DNA of 64,000 bases from Bacillota bacterium (GCA_023460085.1 JAEWRI010000001.1:127759-191758), one strand, 5' to 3'. Shown: positions 49,311-59,043, counted from the stretch's first letter. Program-made: numbers and translations. Notes: generated by a model from the letters alone, not told the origin.

Positions 49311-50228
49311 TTATTCTTTGTCGCCCGATAAGCAGGGCGGAAACGTCATGCCCAGACCGCCCAATACAAAGGCTTTAGTATGCCCTCCATGAACCCCATA
49401 TTCGTCATGAATGCCGTTATAATTTTCGTTTTTCATTCCATGCACAGGAGCTTGCGCGTATTCCATAATGTGCTTCCGGAAAATCCGCGCAAGGCACTCG
49501 GTTTGCGCCATCATTTTCTCCAGAGCCAGCGCGGCCTGCCTGCGTTCCTCTACGCTTGCGGCATCGCGACGAAGCTTGAGATAATATCCGATGTCGTGCG
49601 GCGCAAAGAGCTCGTCGCAGAATTCCGCGCCTTTCGTCAGCATAAGCCGCAGCGCATGGCTGAAATCCCCATCGTAAAACGACAGTTTCCTTTTCTCCGC
49701 CGCGTAAAATGCCGTCAGCGCATCCTTGAAATGCGGCGTTTCGCACGCGTATTGGTATAACGCGGCTTCGCCCAGCTTCATGACAATCTGGTCCGCCACC
49801 TTTGGATGGGCCGCGCAGAATGTGGAATCCTTCAGTATGGCAATTAATATTTCCGCGTCTGTAAGCTTCTCAAGAATGTAAAGCTCGGAACTGTCCCGCC
49901 GATAATCGAAATCATCAAGGCTAGGCTTTTCCCGCAGCAGCCGCGCGAGCAGAGCCTGATCCCGCAGCGCGTCCACAGCACGGCGGCGGATACCGTAGCC
50001 GCGCCACTCTTCAGAGTGGGACGTATCCGCCGCAATTTCATAGAGCTTCCGCTCGTCACCCAGCTTTGCCGACGCCTCAATGACCACCAGCGCGCGTATT
50101 CCCTGATCCTGAGCGGGTGTTTCTGTGCGAAGAATCGCCCGAAGCTCCTCCGGATCATTAATAAGTCTCACCGCCCGCAGTGCCGACTCCCTGTCGTTTT
50201 TCATCCATCCGGGTTTGAAAAGTCCCAT
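49311..50228 (-). CDS. helical repeat protein of MGLFKPGWMKNDRESAL type
   Basis: 305 residues from the ATG at 50228; GGGA and AAAGGA upstream are close to it, so the start is only fairly certain. It is cytosolic, with no signal or membrane segment. Consecutive helices, including RAVRLINDPEELRAIL and RRRAVDALRDQALLARLL, suggest a HEAT-like solenoid in the first half. The opening GLFKPxWMxxDxxxAL is typical of a clostridial family of unknown role. It sits between two DUF5050 lipoprotein genes and may be a cytosolic partner of the cassette. Confidence 0.7.
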   Translation of the reverse strand: MGLFKPGWMKNDRESALRAVRLINDPEELRAILRTETPAQDQGIRALVVIEASAKLGDERKLYEIAADTSHSEEWRGYGIRRRAVDALRDQALLARLLREKPSLDDFDYRRDSSELYILEKLTDAEILIAILKDSTFCAAHPKVADQIVMKLGEAALYQYACETPHFKDALTAFYAAEKRKLSFYDGDFSHALRLMLTKGAEFCDELFAPHDIGYYLKLRRDAASVEERRQAALALEKMMAQTECLARIFRKHIMEYAQAPVHGMKNENYNGIHDEYGVHGGHTKAFVLGGLGMTFPPCLSGDKE

Positions 50229-50337
50229 ATCCTTTTCCCAACCGCTTTGCGAGCATTGTGGCAACACCGGGCACAGGCGCTGACCCTGTACCCGGTGCTG
50301 TTTCCATCGTTTTTCTCCCGGCTGACGCATCGCCCGC

Positions 50338-51678
50338 CTATTGCAGCTTTCCTGTCTCCCCGGACGCGAGATCGACATAATACCATATGTTCCCTTCCTC
50401 GTAGTCCAGATAGTATATCCTGCCGCCCGCGGCAAACACCGCTTCGCACCACTCGTCCACCAGCACCGTCTGCTTCATCGTCTCCAAATCGACCAATACC
50501 ACGTTTTCATGGTCGCTGCCCTCCATCTGTCCGGCGGCGATCATGCGCCCTTCCGCAAAAAGCACCAGGCCGCCCTTACCGTCGAACCGCACCACAGGGG
50601 TCGGCTCGCTGCCGTCCAGCCGCATTTTCTTTACCAGCATGCCTATTTCGTCGCCGGTGACACAATATATCCAATCGTCCTCGATGCAGTACCCTTCCAC
50701 ACTCTCCTGCGTGAGCCGCTTTAAATCGCTGCCATCCGGGGCGACGCTGTAAAAACTTCTGTCGTCTCGGTACCTGAAATAAATTCTGTCGCCGTACAGA
50801 TACGGGTACATCACCGGCGTTTGTACCACCAGCGTGCGTTCGCTGCCGTCCAGCCGCATCTTGTACAGGCTGTCCCCTTCGTTCATGCTGGCATAGACGA
50901 TCCATTCGCCGCACACCGCCATGTACTTGCAGTTGTCGTCCGATACCTGCGTGCGCTCGCTGCCGTCGGTGCGCATTTTGAATATGCAGTTGTTTTCATT
51001 CAGGTTGCAGTAATACAGCCAGTCGCCCACGACATTGAGACAGCATCCGCAGTCCTCGCCCAACCGCTGCTTGCTGCTGCCGTCCGTTCGCATCTTATAG
51101 ATAGCCCAGTCCTCGGCGGGAACGGAGTAATACACCCAGTCTCCTTGTGTGGTCAGCAGCCCGTTCTGCCATGCGCCGTAAACACCGCCGCCGTTGTAGT
51201 AATTGCTGGTGGAAACGCCGTAGGTGTTGATCTCGTCCTCCGACGCGTAGTCGTGCGCAAAGGGCAGCCTCACCGAGAGATCGACGGCGTCGATCTGGTG
51301 CTGCACGTCCTCGGCAAACTTCGCGGGATCGGGTACGGTTTCCATGGCCTGCGCCAGCATTGCGTTGAGCGCGTCGGCATCTTTCTGCAGCAGCTCCAGA
51401 CGAAACCCCGCCTGCGCGTAATATGCCGCTTCACTGTCCGGATCGATTTCAAGCATCTTGTCGGCGCAGCGCAGCGCGTTTTCATAGTCCTCCGCGGTGG
51501 CATATTCCTTCATCAGTACTTCCAGCTCATCCATCGTCGCGGCGGCTTCCACCGGGTCTGCCTCCGCCGAAGTCTGCGCTGCGGACGGCGTATCGGCGTC
51601 CGACGGCCCGTCCACGGGCGCGGAACACCCGGCAAAGCACAGCGCGATGAGAATCCCCCAGTACAGCATTCGTTTCAT
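50338..51678 (-). CDS. DUF5050-type lipoprotein, paralogue 1
   Basis: 446 residues from MKRMLYWG, placed eight bases after AAGGAGA. The lipobox LCFAGC lies near residue 18. The Asp/Ser-rich linker and TPR-like helical part (ENALRCADKMLEIDPDSEAAYYAQ) reach about 140; the propeller-like repeats with YKMRTDGS and YKMRLDGSE follow. More diverged from paralogues 2 and 3 than they are from each other. Separated from them by the helical protein gene. Confidence 0.82.
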   Translation of the reverse strand: MKRMLYWGILIALCFAGCSAPVDGPSDADTPSAAQTSAEADPVEAAATMDELEVLMKEYATAEDYENALRCADKMLEIDPDSEAAYYAQAGFRLELLQKDADALNAMLAQAMETVPDPAKFAEDVQHQIDAVDLSVRLPFAHDYASEDEINTYGVSTSNYYNGGGVYGAWQNGLLTTQGDWVYYSVPAEDWAIYKMRTDGSSKQRLGEDCGCCLNVVGDWLYYCNLNENNCIFKMRTDGSERTQVSDDNCKYMAVCGEWIVYASMNEGDSLYKMRLDGSERTLVVQTPVMYPYLYGDRIYFRYRDDRSFYSVAPDGSDLKRLTQESVEGYCIEDDWIYCVTGDEIGMLVKKMRLDGSEPTPVVRFDGKGGLVLFAEGRMIAAGQMEGSDHENVVLVDLETMKQTVLVDEWCEAVFAAGGRIYYLDYEEGNIWYYVDLASGETGKLQ

Positions 51679-51807
51679 ATCATTCATGTCTCCTTGCGAA
51701 AATATGGATATCTTCATCTTTATAGCATCAAACAGCAGCGCCCGCAAGCCCCGCGGCACAGCGCTGCATCGTTTATACTCTTTCTAAATGCCTGCTTATC
51801 GCGGGCG

Positions 51808-52467
51808 TCATCCGACCCGGACGGTAAAATAATAGGTGACGGTGGCAACCGCCGTGCGGACTTTTCCGAAGGTGTTGTACTGCAGCGTCTCGTTGGTCAT
51901 AAACAGCCGCCTGCCGTTTTCCTTCTCCAGCTTCGCGGACGGGATACCGCTTTGCTTCGTCAGCCACTCCAGCGGCGCAGTTTGCACGTTGAACTCATCC
52001 ATATCCTCAATATAATGCTCCTTGCATTTTCCTGTCTTTTGGGCAACCTCCCGAAGCCGTTTGAAGCCTGCGCCTCGCTCCAGCGTAGAGAGCGCCTCCG
52101 TCTCAATGCTGCTCCGCAACTTGAAAAGGACGTCTCCCGGCAGCAGCTGGCTCGCGCCGCTGATGGCTGTAACGCGGAACCAAGCTGGCGAATCGGGTTT
52201 TGCGGCGTCCTCGCGCCCCTTGAGAATACCCTTCATGGCCGTGACATTCCCCCGCAGACTGATAACCGTCGCCTTTTCCCCGGTTTCGATGTGGAAGCAT
52301 CCCAGCTTCGTTTTATATTCCCACAGGTACACCTTCACCAATTTGTCCTGAAGCTTAAACGAGATATTGGATTTGCTGTTCGGCTTTCCGATCAGATCGA
52401 TGAGCTCCTTCTCTGTCATTCCGACGCGGAGCTTCTCCATCTGGCCGTATGTGATCTCCTTTTTCAT
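51808..52467 (-). CDS. protein with BamE/SmpA-like N-terminal module
   Basis: 219 residues from the ATG at 52467 behind AAGGAGG. The first part, ITYGQMEKLRVGMTEKELIDLIGKP, has the GMT-x3-V/L-x3-LGxP pattern of the BamE/SmpA/OmlA or BLIP-like fold. The rest is mixed alpha/beta without a known match, ending YYFTVRVG. No signal peptide, so probably cytosolic. Part of the lipoprotein cassette by position. Confidence 0.7.
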   Translation of the reverse strand: MKKEITYGQMEKLRVGMTEKELIDLIGKPNSKSNISFKLQDKLVKVYLWEYKTKLGCFHIETGEKATVISLRGNVTAMKGILKGREDAAKPDSPAWFRVTAISGASQLLPGDVLFKLRSSIETEALSTLERGAGFKRLREVAQKTGKCKEHYIEDMDEFNVQTAPLEWLTKQSGIPSAKLEKENGRRLFMTNETLQYNTFGKVRTAVATVTYYFTVRVG

Positions 52468-52783
52468 GCGCGTATCCTCCTTCATATCCATTGCATCGCG
52501 CTTGCTCCGTCCTGTCCGCGCCGGGAAGGGGCATCCTGATGCGCAAAGCGCGTCGGGATACCCCCTGGGGAGAAGCGCGGGCGGCCTCAAAAGCCGTTGT
52601 TGTGAATAAGCGGCGCGTCCGCTCTCGCTTTCACGCCGCGAGCTGTGCGGTTGATTTGTCCAAAGGCAACCTATACAGCGCGTCGATGCTCATGCTGACC
52701 GCATATTTTTTCCACTTCGCCGCCTGCTGCATGCGGCTTGCCGAGCCATAGGCCTTTTGTCCATCTCATCCGTTTGCAGCAGG
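52468..52783. other. 316-base gap with a gene relic
   Basis: Between the Ig-like lipoprotein and the BamE-like gene. The middle holds the relic listed at 52631-52732. The part at 52510-52620 shows no coding frame or hairpin I would defend. Confidence 0.5.
52631..52732 (-). pseudogene. C-terminal remnant of an LRR-lipoprotein-like gene
   Basis: 33 codons ending in TGA: the segment AVSMSIDALYRLPL closely parallels FGMTIDALYALPVG, the C-terminus of the lipoprotein at 57421, and an internal copy of that motif there (FGMTADALFALPF). No ribosome site and no upstream continuation, so it is most simply a decayed copy left by deletion. Confidence 0.55.
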
Positions 52784-54241
52784 TTACGGGCTGTATTCAT
52801 AAGGCACTTCATATTCCTTGCAGTACGCTTCAGCCGGAGAGCCCGGCACCACCACAAAAGTGGAGTCAGCCCACATCGCGGAGTAAAAGACCTCTACGCC
52901 GTCCGGCACCACAAAGCGGTCTATCGGGTTCGTGAATTCATTCATCTGCATTCCCGTAATTCCAAGGTTTGCGGAAATCCGCACCTCGCCGGAACCGTAA
53001 TACCGCTCCGCAACGCCGTCACCGTAAAACACCACATTCCGATACGACTCCAGCCAAAAATCCGCAAACGTCCTGTACGTAAAGTTGATCATCTTTTCTT
53101 CATCCGGGAAGAAGCCATAATATGCGTCGGGAGGATTCTCCGCATCGACGGAGATGCTATCCGGCAAGTCTTTTCCCTCCAGCGAATACAGCACCTCGGT
53201 AACATCACCCGTCAGCGCGTCTTCAACGCGTATCTCAAACACCCTGACATATCCGTCTATCCCGCTCTCATAATGGGCCGCGAGTACGGGTTCGCCTTCG
53301 GTGATGCGGATGATGAAGCTGACCTCGTCCATGGATTGGGCGCGCATTTCAGGCGGAAGCAACGAAGTGAACCCGACTCCGTCTGTCGTCAGACCAGAAA
53401 TATCCACATCGGACAGCGGCGATATATTCACCCCCGGACAAAGCCCCAAATCGCACACCACGATATACTTGCCGCCTCCGCCCGGCGTCATCTCCGGAAG
53501 GACGGAGCACTCGACGTCGTCCGTGCATACCAGCGCGGTATCGCCTTCTTCGGCAAAGCCGGCTTCCGCATATGCCGACAGGAAGGAAAGCGCTTCCTCC
53601 GGTGGAGGAAGCGTCTCGACAGGCTCCACGTTCGGCTCGACAACCGTAACGGTGCATTCCGCGGTGTTTCTGCCCAGCGACGCCGTGATGACCGCCGTTC
53701 CCGTATCCCCTGTTACCAAATACGCGGAGACGTCCCCCTCTTCTTGGAAGTTCCGAATCGGTTCTGCACTGACGACGGAACTGTCGGAACTGACCCATTG
53801 AATCCGCTCATCCCAGGAGAATTCCGCATCGGTGATGACTTCCAGCACCGCGCTTTCCCCCTGTTCGACGGTAACCTCAGTGCAGGACATGTAAAACTCA
53901 CTGACCACGGCGGTTACCCTTAATTTATAAGTCTCAGTGTACTCCGCTTCCTCCGTCCTCAGCTTTGCGGTAACATTCGCATAGCCTCCCTTAACCGCCG
54001 CCGCCATGCCGTTCTCATCAATCGTGATACAGCCGTCGTTGCTGTTCCAAACGTAATCGCTTCGTGAATACCCCTCCGGAACGGAATCGATGGGGAACTC
54101 ATATGTGTCTCCGACATTCAGCACGGCGATTTCATCGTGGTTGTTGTATATCTGATGCTGATTACCACATGCGCCCAGCATTGTGCAGAACAACAAAGAG
54201 AATATCCCTGTGATTAAAAGCAGCTTTGCCTTATTCCCCAT
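52784..54241 (-). CDS. lipoprotein with Big-like and BspA-like modules
   Basis: 485 residues from the ATG at 54241 (AAGGGGAAG upstream). The lipobox LGAC lies near residue 25. Two Ig-like segments (about 35-110 and 115-205) show VWNSNDGCITIDENG and VTAKL/VTVVEP strands as in bacterial Big_2 domains. A Pro/Glu linker leads to a unique middle domain. The last 35 residues, including VVVPGSPAEAYCKEYEVPYEY, resemble the closing repeat of BspA-type leucine-rich proteins. Surface exposed, probably ligand or wall binding. Confidence 0.75.
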   Translation of the reverse strand: MGNKAKLLLITGIFSLLFCTMLGACGNQHQIYNNHDEIAVLNVGDTYEFPIDSVPEGYSRSDYVWNSNDGCITIDENGMAAAVKGGYANVTAKLRTEEAEYTETYKLRVTAVVSEFYMSCTEVTVEQGESAVLEVITDAEFSWDERIQWVSSDSSVVSAEPIRNFQEEGDVSAYLVTGDTGTAVITASLGRNTAECTVTVVEPNVEPVETLPPPEEALSFLSAYAEAGFAEEGDTALVCTDDVECSVLPEMTPGGGGKYIVVCDLGLCPGVNISPLSDVDISGLTTDGVGFTSLLPPEMRAQSMDEVSFIIRITEGEPVLAAHYESGIDGYVRVFEIRVEDALTGDVTEVLYSLEGKDLPDSISVDAENPPDAYYGFFPDEEKMINFTYRTFADFWLESYRNVVFYGDGVAERYYGSGEVRISANLGITGMQMNEFTNPIDRFVVPDGVEVFYSAMWADSTFVVVPGSPAEAYCKEYEVPYEYSP

Positions 54242-54370
54242 ATGCTTCCCCTTACTTGCCTTGCGGCTTGAGTGCCGCCTCACTGATATTTTCGTTTTCA
54301 TCTCTCGGTACGGGCAATGGGGAGATACACTCCGTTCCGCCGTGTATCTCCCCGTCCGTTTTATACAGTG

Positions 54371-55162
54371 TTAGTTCAGCTCAAAGTCCTTTTCTGTCAG
54401 GTTCGGATAGATGTCCCCCAGCGGGCTGTAATCTTCAACCGGATTGCCGCTTAAAAGCAGCGAGGTCAGCTTTGTCATGCCCGAGAGCGACGAAATGTCG
54501 GTTACCTGATTGTCCTCCATATAGAGGCGCCACAGGTTTTCCATACCCGCAAGCGCGCTGATGTCGGTGATTTGATTGCCTTTGATCCACAAATCCTCCA
54601 TGTTTGTCATGCCCGCAAGCGCACTGATGTCGGTTATCCTGCCATTGCCCCATATCCAGAGGCCTTTCATATTCGTCATGCCCGCAAGCGTGCTGATGTC
54701 GGCAACGTCGTCACAGCAGATGCTCAGGCCCTCAAGCTTTGTAAGACCGGCAAGCGGGCTGATATCAACGTCATTTCCGCCGTTGTACATCGTCCACGAC
54801 AAGTTCAGGTTTGTAAGGTTGGTAAAGTATTTAAGCGCATCCAGATCGCTTACCCTTGATACAACGGCGCCGCCCTCCAACTGTAAATCCAGTTCCGTTA
54901 CAGCCTCCGCCTCGGCAAGCGTGATATCGCCCTCCGGCTTGCCCATCGCGCTGCGCACCAGTTCCTCTAAAACCGCGTCGGTAAAGACGACGACCGGCTC
55001 GTCCGTCGCCTCAGGCGTCGAGTCTTGTGAAACGTCAGGCGTTTCTGCGGACACGGAAGCCGATTGCTCCGAAGAAACCGTTTCGTCTGAAGAGGGTGCG
55101 GTGCACGCTGCAAGTCCCATCGCCATCAATATGACCAGCGTAAGATATAACACTTTTTTCAT
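54371..55162 (-). CDS. leucine-rich-repeat lipoprotein A
   Basis: 263 residues from MKKVLYL, seven bases after AAGGAGG. The lipobox GLAAC lies near residue 20. After a Ser/Glu linker comes the cap VFTDAVLEELVRSAMGKPEGDIT near 60, then about six 22-residue internalin-type repeats (ISPLAGLTKLEGL, ISALAGMTNMEDL and so on) and the tail PNLTEKDFELN. The same cap and tail recur in the lipoproteins at 55199 and 57421 and the cap in the kinase at 60251. Expected to bind protein partners at the cell surface. Confidence 0.85.
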   Translation of the reverse strand: MKKVLYLTLVILMAMGLAACTAPSSDETVSSEQSASVSAETPDVSQDSTPEATDEPVVVFTDAVLEELVRSAMGKPEGDITLAEAEAVTELDLQLEGGAVVSRVSDLDALKYFTNLTNLNLSWTMYNGGNDVDISPLAGLTKLEGLSICCDDVADISTLAGMTNMKGLWIWGNGRITDISALAGMTNMEDLWIKGNQITDISALAGMENLWRLYMEDNQVTDISSLSGMTKLTSLLLSGNPVEDYSPLGDIYPNLTEKDFELN

Positions 55163-55198
55163 GTTCACGCCTCCTTCTGCCCTGTGAGCGCAATCGCA

Positions 55199-56413
55199 TT
55201 AATTTATTTCAAAATCCTTACTCGTCAAATTGGGATAGATGTCCGCCAGCGCGCTGAAGTCCTGAACCGGATTATCCTTCAGCCACAGTTCCCACAGCTT
55301 TGTGAGACCGGCGATCGGGCTGACATCGGTGATCTGGTTATTCGTCAGCTTCAGCGATTCGAGCTGTGTCAATCCGGAAAGCGGCGACACATCGGCAACC
55401 TGGTTGAAGCAGATATCCAGCTTCGTCAGCTTGGTGAGACCCGCCAGCGGCGTGAGGTCGGTGATCAGGTTGGAATTGAAGCTCAGCGCTTTCAGGTTCA
55501 CAAAGTACGCAAGCGGGCTGATATCCGAGAACTGTGAGCCCTCCGTTTTGTCGTTGCATATCTCCAGCGCCTGCACGAGGTACGCGTCCCGCTGCGTGAT
55601 GGGTTCCGCGTCCTCCCTGCCCATCGCGGTACGCAGCGCTTTTTCGAACGCCGGATCATTGAACACGATCGGTTCTTCGGGAATATCCTCGGCGCTGATA
55701 ATTTCGAAGTCCTTATCCTCCAGACTGTCGTAGATATCCGCCACGGGGCTATAGTCCGTAATGGGGCAGCCGCTCAGCTTCAGCTGGCGCAGCGGCAGTC
55801 CCGCCAGCGCCGAGATGTCCGATATGGGACAGGTCGTGATGTCCAGTATGATGAGCTCCTTGAAATTGGCGACCACGCTGATATCGGTCACAGGGCAGCC
55901 GCCTATCATCAGCACCTTCAGCTTTGTCATGCCGGCAAGCGGAGAGAGGTCGGACGCTTGATTGCCCCATATCTGCAGGCTGTCCATTTCGGTGAGGCCG
56001 GACAGCGGACTGAAGTCCGTGATCTGGTTTCCGCCCAGGCTCAGGTACTGAAGCTTGCTCAAACCCGCCAGCGCGCTGATATCGCTGACCGATTGGAACA
56101 TCAATTCCAGCTTGTTAAGGTTCTTAAACGCGGCGAGGCTGCGGATGTCCGTGATGACCTCCTCCGGCGGCGGCCACTCGTTGTTCATCACCAGCTCCGT
56201 CACCGCTTCGGCTTCGGCCGCGGTGATGTCGCCCTCCGGCTTGCCCATGCACTCGCGCACCCGCGCTTCCAGCACCGGATCGGTGAAAGTTACGACTTCC
56301 GGCGCGGATACGGATGCCTCGGCCGACAGCGATTCCGATACGGCGGGCGCGCCGCATGCCGCAAGCCCCAAAGCCAGCATCATCGCCAGCCCAACACACA
56401 AACCCTTTTTCAT
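55199..56413 (-). CDS. leucine-rich-repeat lipoprotein B, double array
   Basis: 404 residues behind AGGAGGGTG. The lipobox GLAAC lies near residue 20. It contains two complete cap-plus-repeat units: VTFTDPVLEARVRECMGKPEGDIT near 40 with repeats and the tail SLEDKDFEI near 225, then a second cap IVFNDPAFEKALRTAMGRED near 245 with repeats and the tail PNLTSKDFEIN. It looks like an internal duplication of the unit that forms lipoprotein A. 36 bases separate the two genes. Confidence 0.85.
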   Translation of the reverse strand: MKKGLCVGLAMMLALGLAACGAPAVSESLSAEASVSAPEVVTFTDPVLEARVRECMGKPEGDITAAEAEAVTELVMNNEWPPPEEVITDIRSLAAFKNLNKLELMFQSVSDISALAGLSKLQYLSLGGNQITDFSPLSGLTEMDSLQIWGNQASDLSPLAGMTKLKVLMIGGCPVTDISVVANFKELIILDITTCPISDISALAGLPLRQLKLSGCPITDYSPVADIYDSLEDKDFEIISAEDIPEEPIVFNDPAFEKALRTAMGREDAEPITQRDAYLVQALEICNDKTEGSQFSDISPLAYFVNLKALSFNSNLITDLTPLAGLTKLTKLDICFNQVADVSPLSGLTQLESLKLTNNQITDVSPIAGLTKLWELWLKDNPVQDFSALADIYPNLTSKDFEIN

Positions 56414-56485
56414 GTTCACCCTCCTGTTTTTCATCCACAATGATGTGGTTTTATCTCCATCTTGTTGCAGGCTGCCCCGCAGCTG

Positions 56486-57406
56486 TCAGCCTGTCCTCTC
56501 GCAGCTCACGATATATTCATACTCGCCGCCGGAAGCGAATTCCGTGGTGATATGCAGCGTCAATATGCCATCCTCCAAGGAATAGGTGCCGCTGCTTTGG
56601 GTAATACCGAGGGTGTTGTCGGCAGGGATATCCACGGTAAAGCGCTCGTCTGCGCCCGTCATCGTGATGGGATAGCTTTCCGTATACTCCTCCTGCTCAA
56701 AGATATAGATTCCGGTTCCATCGGCCTCGATGGTCACCTTCAGCGAAAGCGGCGTTCCGCCGCCCACCGGCTCCCCGGTGCCCTCCCACGTTCCGACGAG
56801 CTCCTCCGACACCGTATTCTCTGATGTTTCAGGGCTGGGAGAAGGCTCCGGCGTGGCGGTCTGCTCCGGCTCCGCGTCCACCAGTATCAGGCTGCGGAGG
56901 TCCAGCTCGGTTTCTTCATTCACATCGGAGCGGAAGAAAACCGCCGTGTCCGGCAGGCTCTGACCCTCGGACAGCGTGAAGTCGTAGCACGAGACCGCGT
57001 TGAAGCCCGCCGCCTCCTCCGTGGCAAAGAACGTGACTTCGCCCGAATCCATCGTGCTTCCGTCCGGCATGACGAGCCGCATGCCAATGCTGCTGTTGGG
57101 GTGCATCTTGCCGTCGGTACCCATCTCGAACGTGATGGGCATGCTTTGACCCTTCTGCAGCACCTGTATTTCGTAGGTTGTGCCGCCGTCCGCCACGGCG
57201 TTGCGCACCGCGCGCCACAGCACATAGGTGGTATCCCCCATCTCAAAGGGATAGCCGGAAAGCCCGTCGGGCACGGGCTCTGTATCTTCCGCCGACGGCG
57301 ATTCCGACGCTGACTTTGACACCGCGGGCGTTCCGCATGCCGCCAGCGCCAGCGCCAGCAGGATTACCAGTGCAGCGCGCAATCCATTCTTCATCAACAA
57401 ACCCAT
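56486..57406 (-). CDS. lipoprotein of unknown function
   Basis: 306 residues from MGLLMKNG (AGGAGAGAT). The lipobox ALAAC lies near residue 24. A first beta-rich domain (about 45-165) is followed by a Thr/Pro/Ser spacer (about 172-195). A C-terminal domain (about 200-306), with GTWEGTGE and GTYSLEDGILTLHI, resembles lipocalin-like or DUF4595-like antiparallel sheets. A decayed copy of its 3' end lies at 59085-59160. Starts 14 bases after the LRR gene upstream. Confidence 0.7.
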   Translation of the reverse strand: MGLLMKNGLRAALVILLALALAACGTPAVSKSASESPSAEDTEPVPDGLSGYPFEMGDTTYVLWRAVRNAVADGGTTYEIQVLQKGQSMPITFEMGTDGKMHPNSSIGMRLVMPDGSTMDSGEVTFFATEEAAGFNAVSCYDFTLSEGQSLPDTAVFFRSDVNEETELDLRSLILVDAEPEQTATPEPSPSPETSENTVSEELVGTWEGTGEPVGGGTPLSLKVTIEADGTGIYIFEQEEYTESYPITMTGADERFTVDIPADNTLGITQSSGTYSLEDGILTLHITTEFASGGEYEYIVSCERTG

Positions 57407-57420
57407 ATCTCTCCTCCTGT

Positions 57421-59043
57421 TCATTCGCCCACGGGCAGCGCGTACAGCGCGTCGATGGTCATGCCGAAGGTGTCATCGATGTACCCCTCGACGAGCTGTA
57501 CCGAATACGTGTAGACATCCGTGATCGCGGGATCTTCATACATGGCTTCAAAATACTCTTTCACGGTGTCAGCCCCCGCCACGCCGCCGTCAACGATGGA
57601 ACCGTCCTCCGCATTGAAATCGAACTCCGCATAAGAATTCTCGTTCAGACAGCCGACTACGTGAAAGCGCTTCAGTTCCGTATCATACATCACGATGAGG
57701 CCCATTACGGAGTCACCATAGTCTTTGATTGGCGTAAAAAACCGGACATCATACTCTTTGTCCCCCCATTCGGGGCGGTTCACTTCAATGCTCACATAGG
57801 TGCCCTCGTGATCCTCATACAGACAAACCGCGTTGGCCTCGTTCGCGACAAAGCCCAGATTCAAAAGCGTCGGGGGCGCGAACGGCAGCGCGAAGAGCGC
57901 GTCGGCGGTCATGCCGAAAGTTTCCCGGATCGTATCGTTGAAGAAGGAGATGGGCGCAAGCAGGATATCGCCCGAACCCGTATCGCCCAGCATTGCCCGG
58001 ATGGCGTTCTCTACGCGTTCCCGGTCGCCGTCGAACAGAAGGCTGTCTTCCGACGAAACGTAGATGTAATCCGCAATGTGCTCGCCGTTTTGGGATATGC
58101 TGAACACATAGTTCTTGTTACCCGCCGGATCACAGCCTACGGTCAGCCCGGTGCCGCCGTCCATAACCAAAGATAACCGGATGGTGTCCGCCTCCATGTC
58201 CATTTCCGGAATACCCCATTCCGAGTGATTGATGTTGACGCTCAGATTTCCCGCGCTGTAAGCTGCCCATACGCTGTTATCGGGACGCGTAAACCCCAGC
58301 TCCTCCAGCGAAGATGGCACCGTGAAATCCTTTTTCTCGAGGTACGGATAGATGCTCGCCAGCGGCAAATAATCCGCGACCGGGCACTCCGCAAGGTACA
58401 GCTGCTTCAGACCCGTCAGTGCAGCCAGCGGCGAAACATCGCTGACCTGAGTGCGCGCAAGGCTTAAATACGTAAGCCCGGTCAGCCCGGAAATCGCGCC
58501 GAGGTCGGTGATCGCCGAGCCGTCGAGCATCAGAACCTTCAGGCTGGCGAGGTTCTTCAGCGGGCTGTAATCCTGCGCCGCGCAGCCGGACAGCGACAGC
58601 TTCTCCAGGCTTGTCATGCCGGAAAGCGGCGAGATATCGGCCACCGGGTTGTCGGCGAGGATAAGCGAGGTGAGCTTGGCAAGCCCCGCAAGCGGCGATA
58701 TGTCCGTGACGGCGTTCGAAGCCAGATTGAGGCTTTGCAGGTTTTTGAAATATTCCAGCCCGTCCAGATCCGCAATCTGTGTCTCTTCGGAAGCGTCCAT
58801 CTGCCATTCGATGCCTAAATACATCTCCGTCACCGCCTCCGTCTCCGCCGCGGTGATATCGCCCTCCGGCCTGCCCATGGCGGCGCGCACCCTCGCTTCC
58901 AGCACCGGGTCGGCAAACGTGACGACAGCGGAGGAATCGGCAGAAGCCGATGGCGAAGCCGTACCCGTCGAGACAGGCATGCCGCAGGCCGCAAGGCCGA
59001 ATGCCAGCACCATGACCAATAATACACACAGCGGTTTTTTCAT
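57421..59043 (-). CDS. leucine-rich-repeat lipoprotein C with extra domains
   Basis: 540 residues (GGGAGGGCGG upstream). The lipobox GLAAC lies near residue 20. Cap VTFADPVLEARVRAAMGRPEGDIT near 40; about six LRR units (ISPLAGLAKLTSL and so on); tail YPYLEKKDFTVP near 245. The second half holds two related modules, each with a SVNINHSEWGIPEMD or SIEVNRPEWGDKEYD strand and a closing FGMTxDALxALP motif near 375 and 530. This domain pair is not one I can name. It is the leading and most complex LRR lipoprotein of the cassette. Confidence 0.82.
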   Translation of the reverse strand: MKKPLCVLLVMVLAFGLAACGMPVSTGTASPSASADSSAVVTFADPVLEARVRAAMGRPEGDITAAETEAVTEMYLGIEWQMDASEETQIADLDGLEYFKNLQSLNLASNAVTDISPLAGLAKLTSLILADNPVADISPLSGMTSLEKLSLSGCAAQDYSPLKNLASLKVLMLDGSAITDLGAISGLTGLTYLSLARTQVSDVSPLAALTGLKQLYLAECPVADYLPLASIYPYLEKKDFTVPSSLEELGFTRPDNSVWAAYSAGNLSVNINHSEWGIPEMDMEADTIRLSLVMDGGTGLTVGCDPAGNKNYVFSISQNGEHIADYIYVSSEDSLLFDGDRERVENAIRAMLGDTGSGDILLAPISFFNDTIRETFGMTADALFALPFAPPTLLNLGFVANEANAVCLYEDHEGTYVSIEVNRPEWGDKEYDVRFFTPIKDYGDSVMGLIVMYDTELKRFHVVGCLNENSYAEFDFNAEDGSIVDGGVAGADTVKEYFEAMYEDPAITDVYTYSVQLVEGYIDDTFGMTIDALYALPVGE

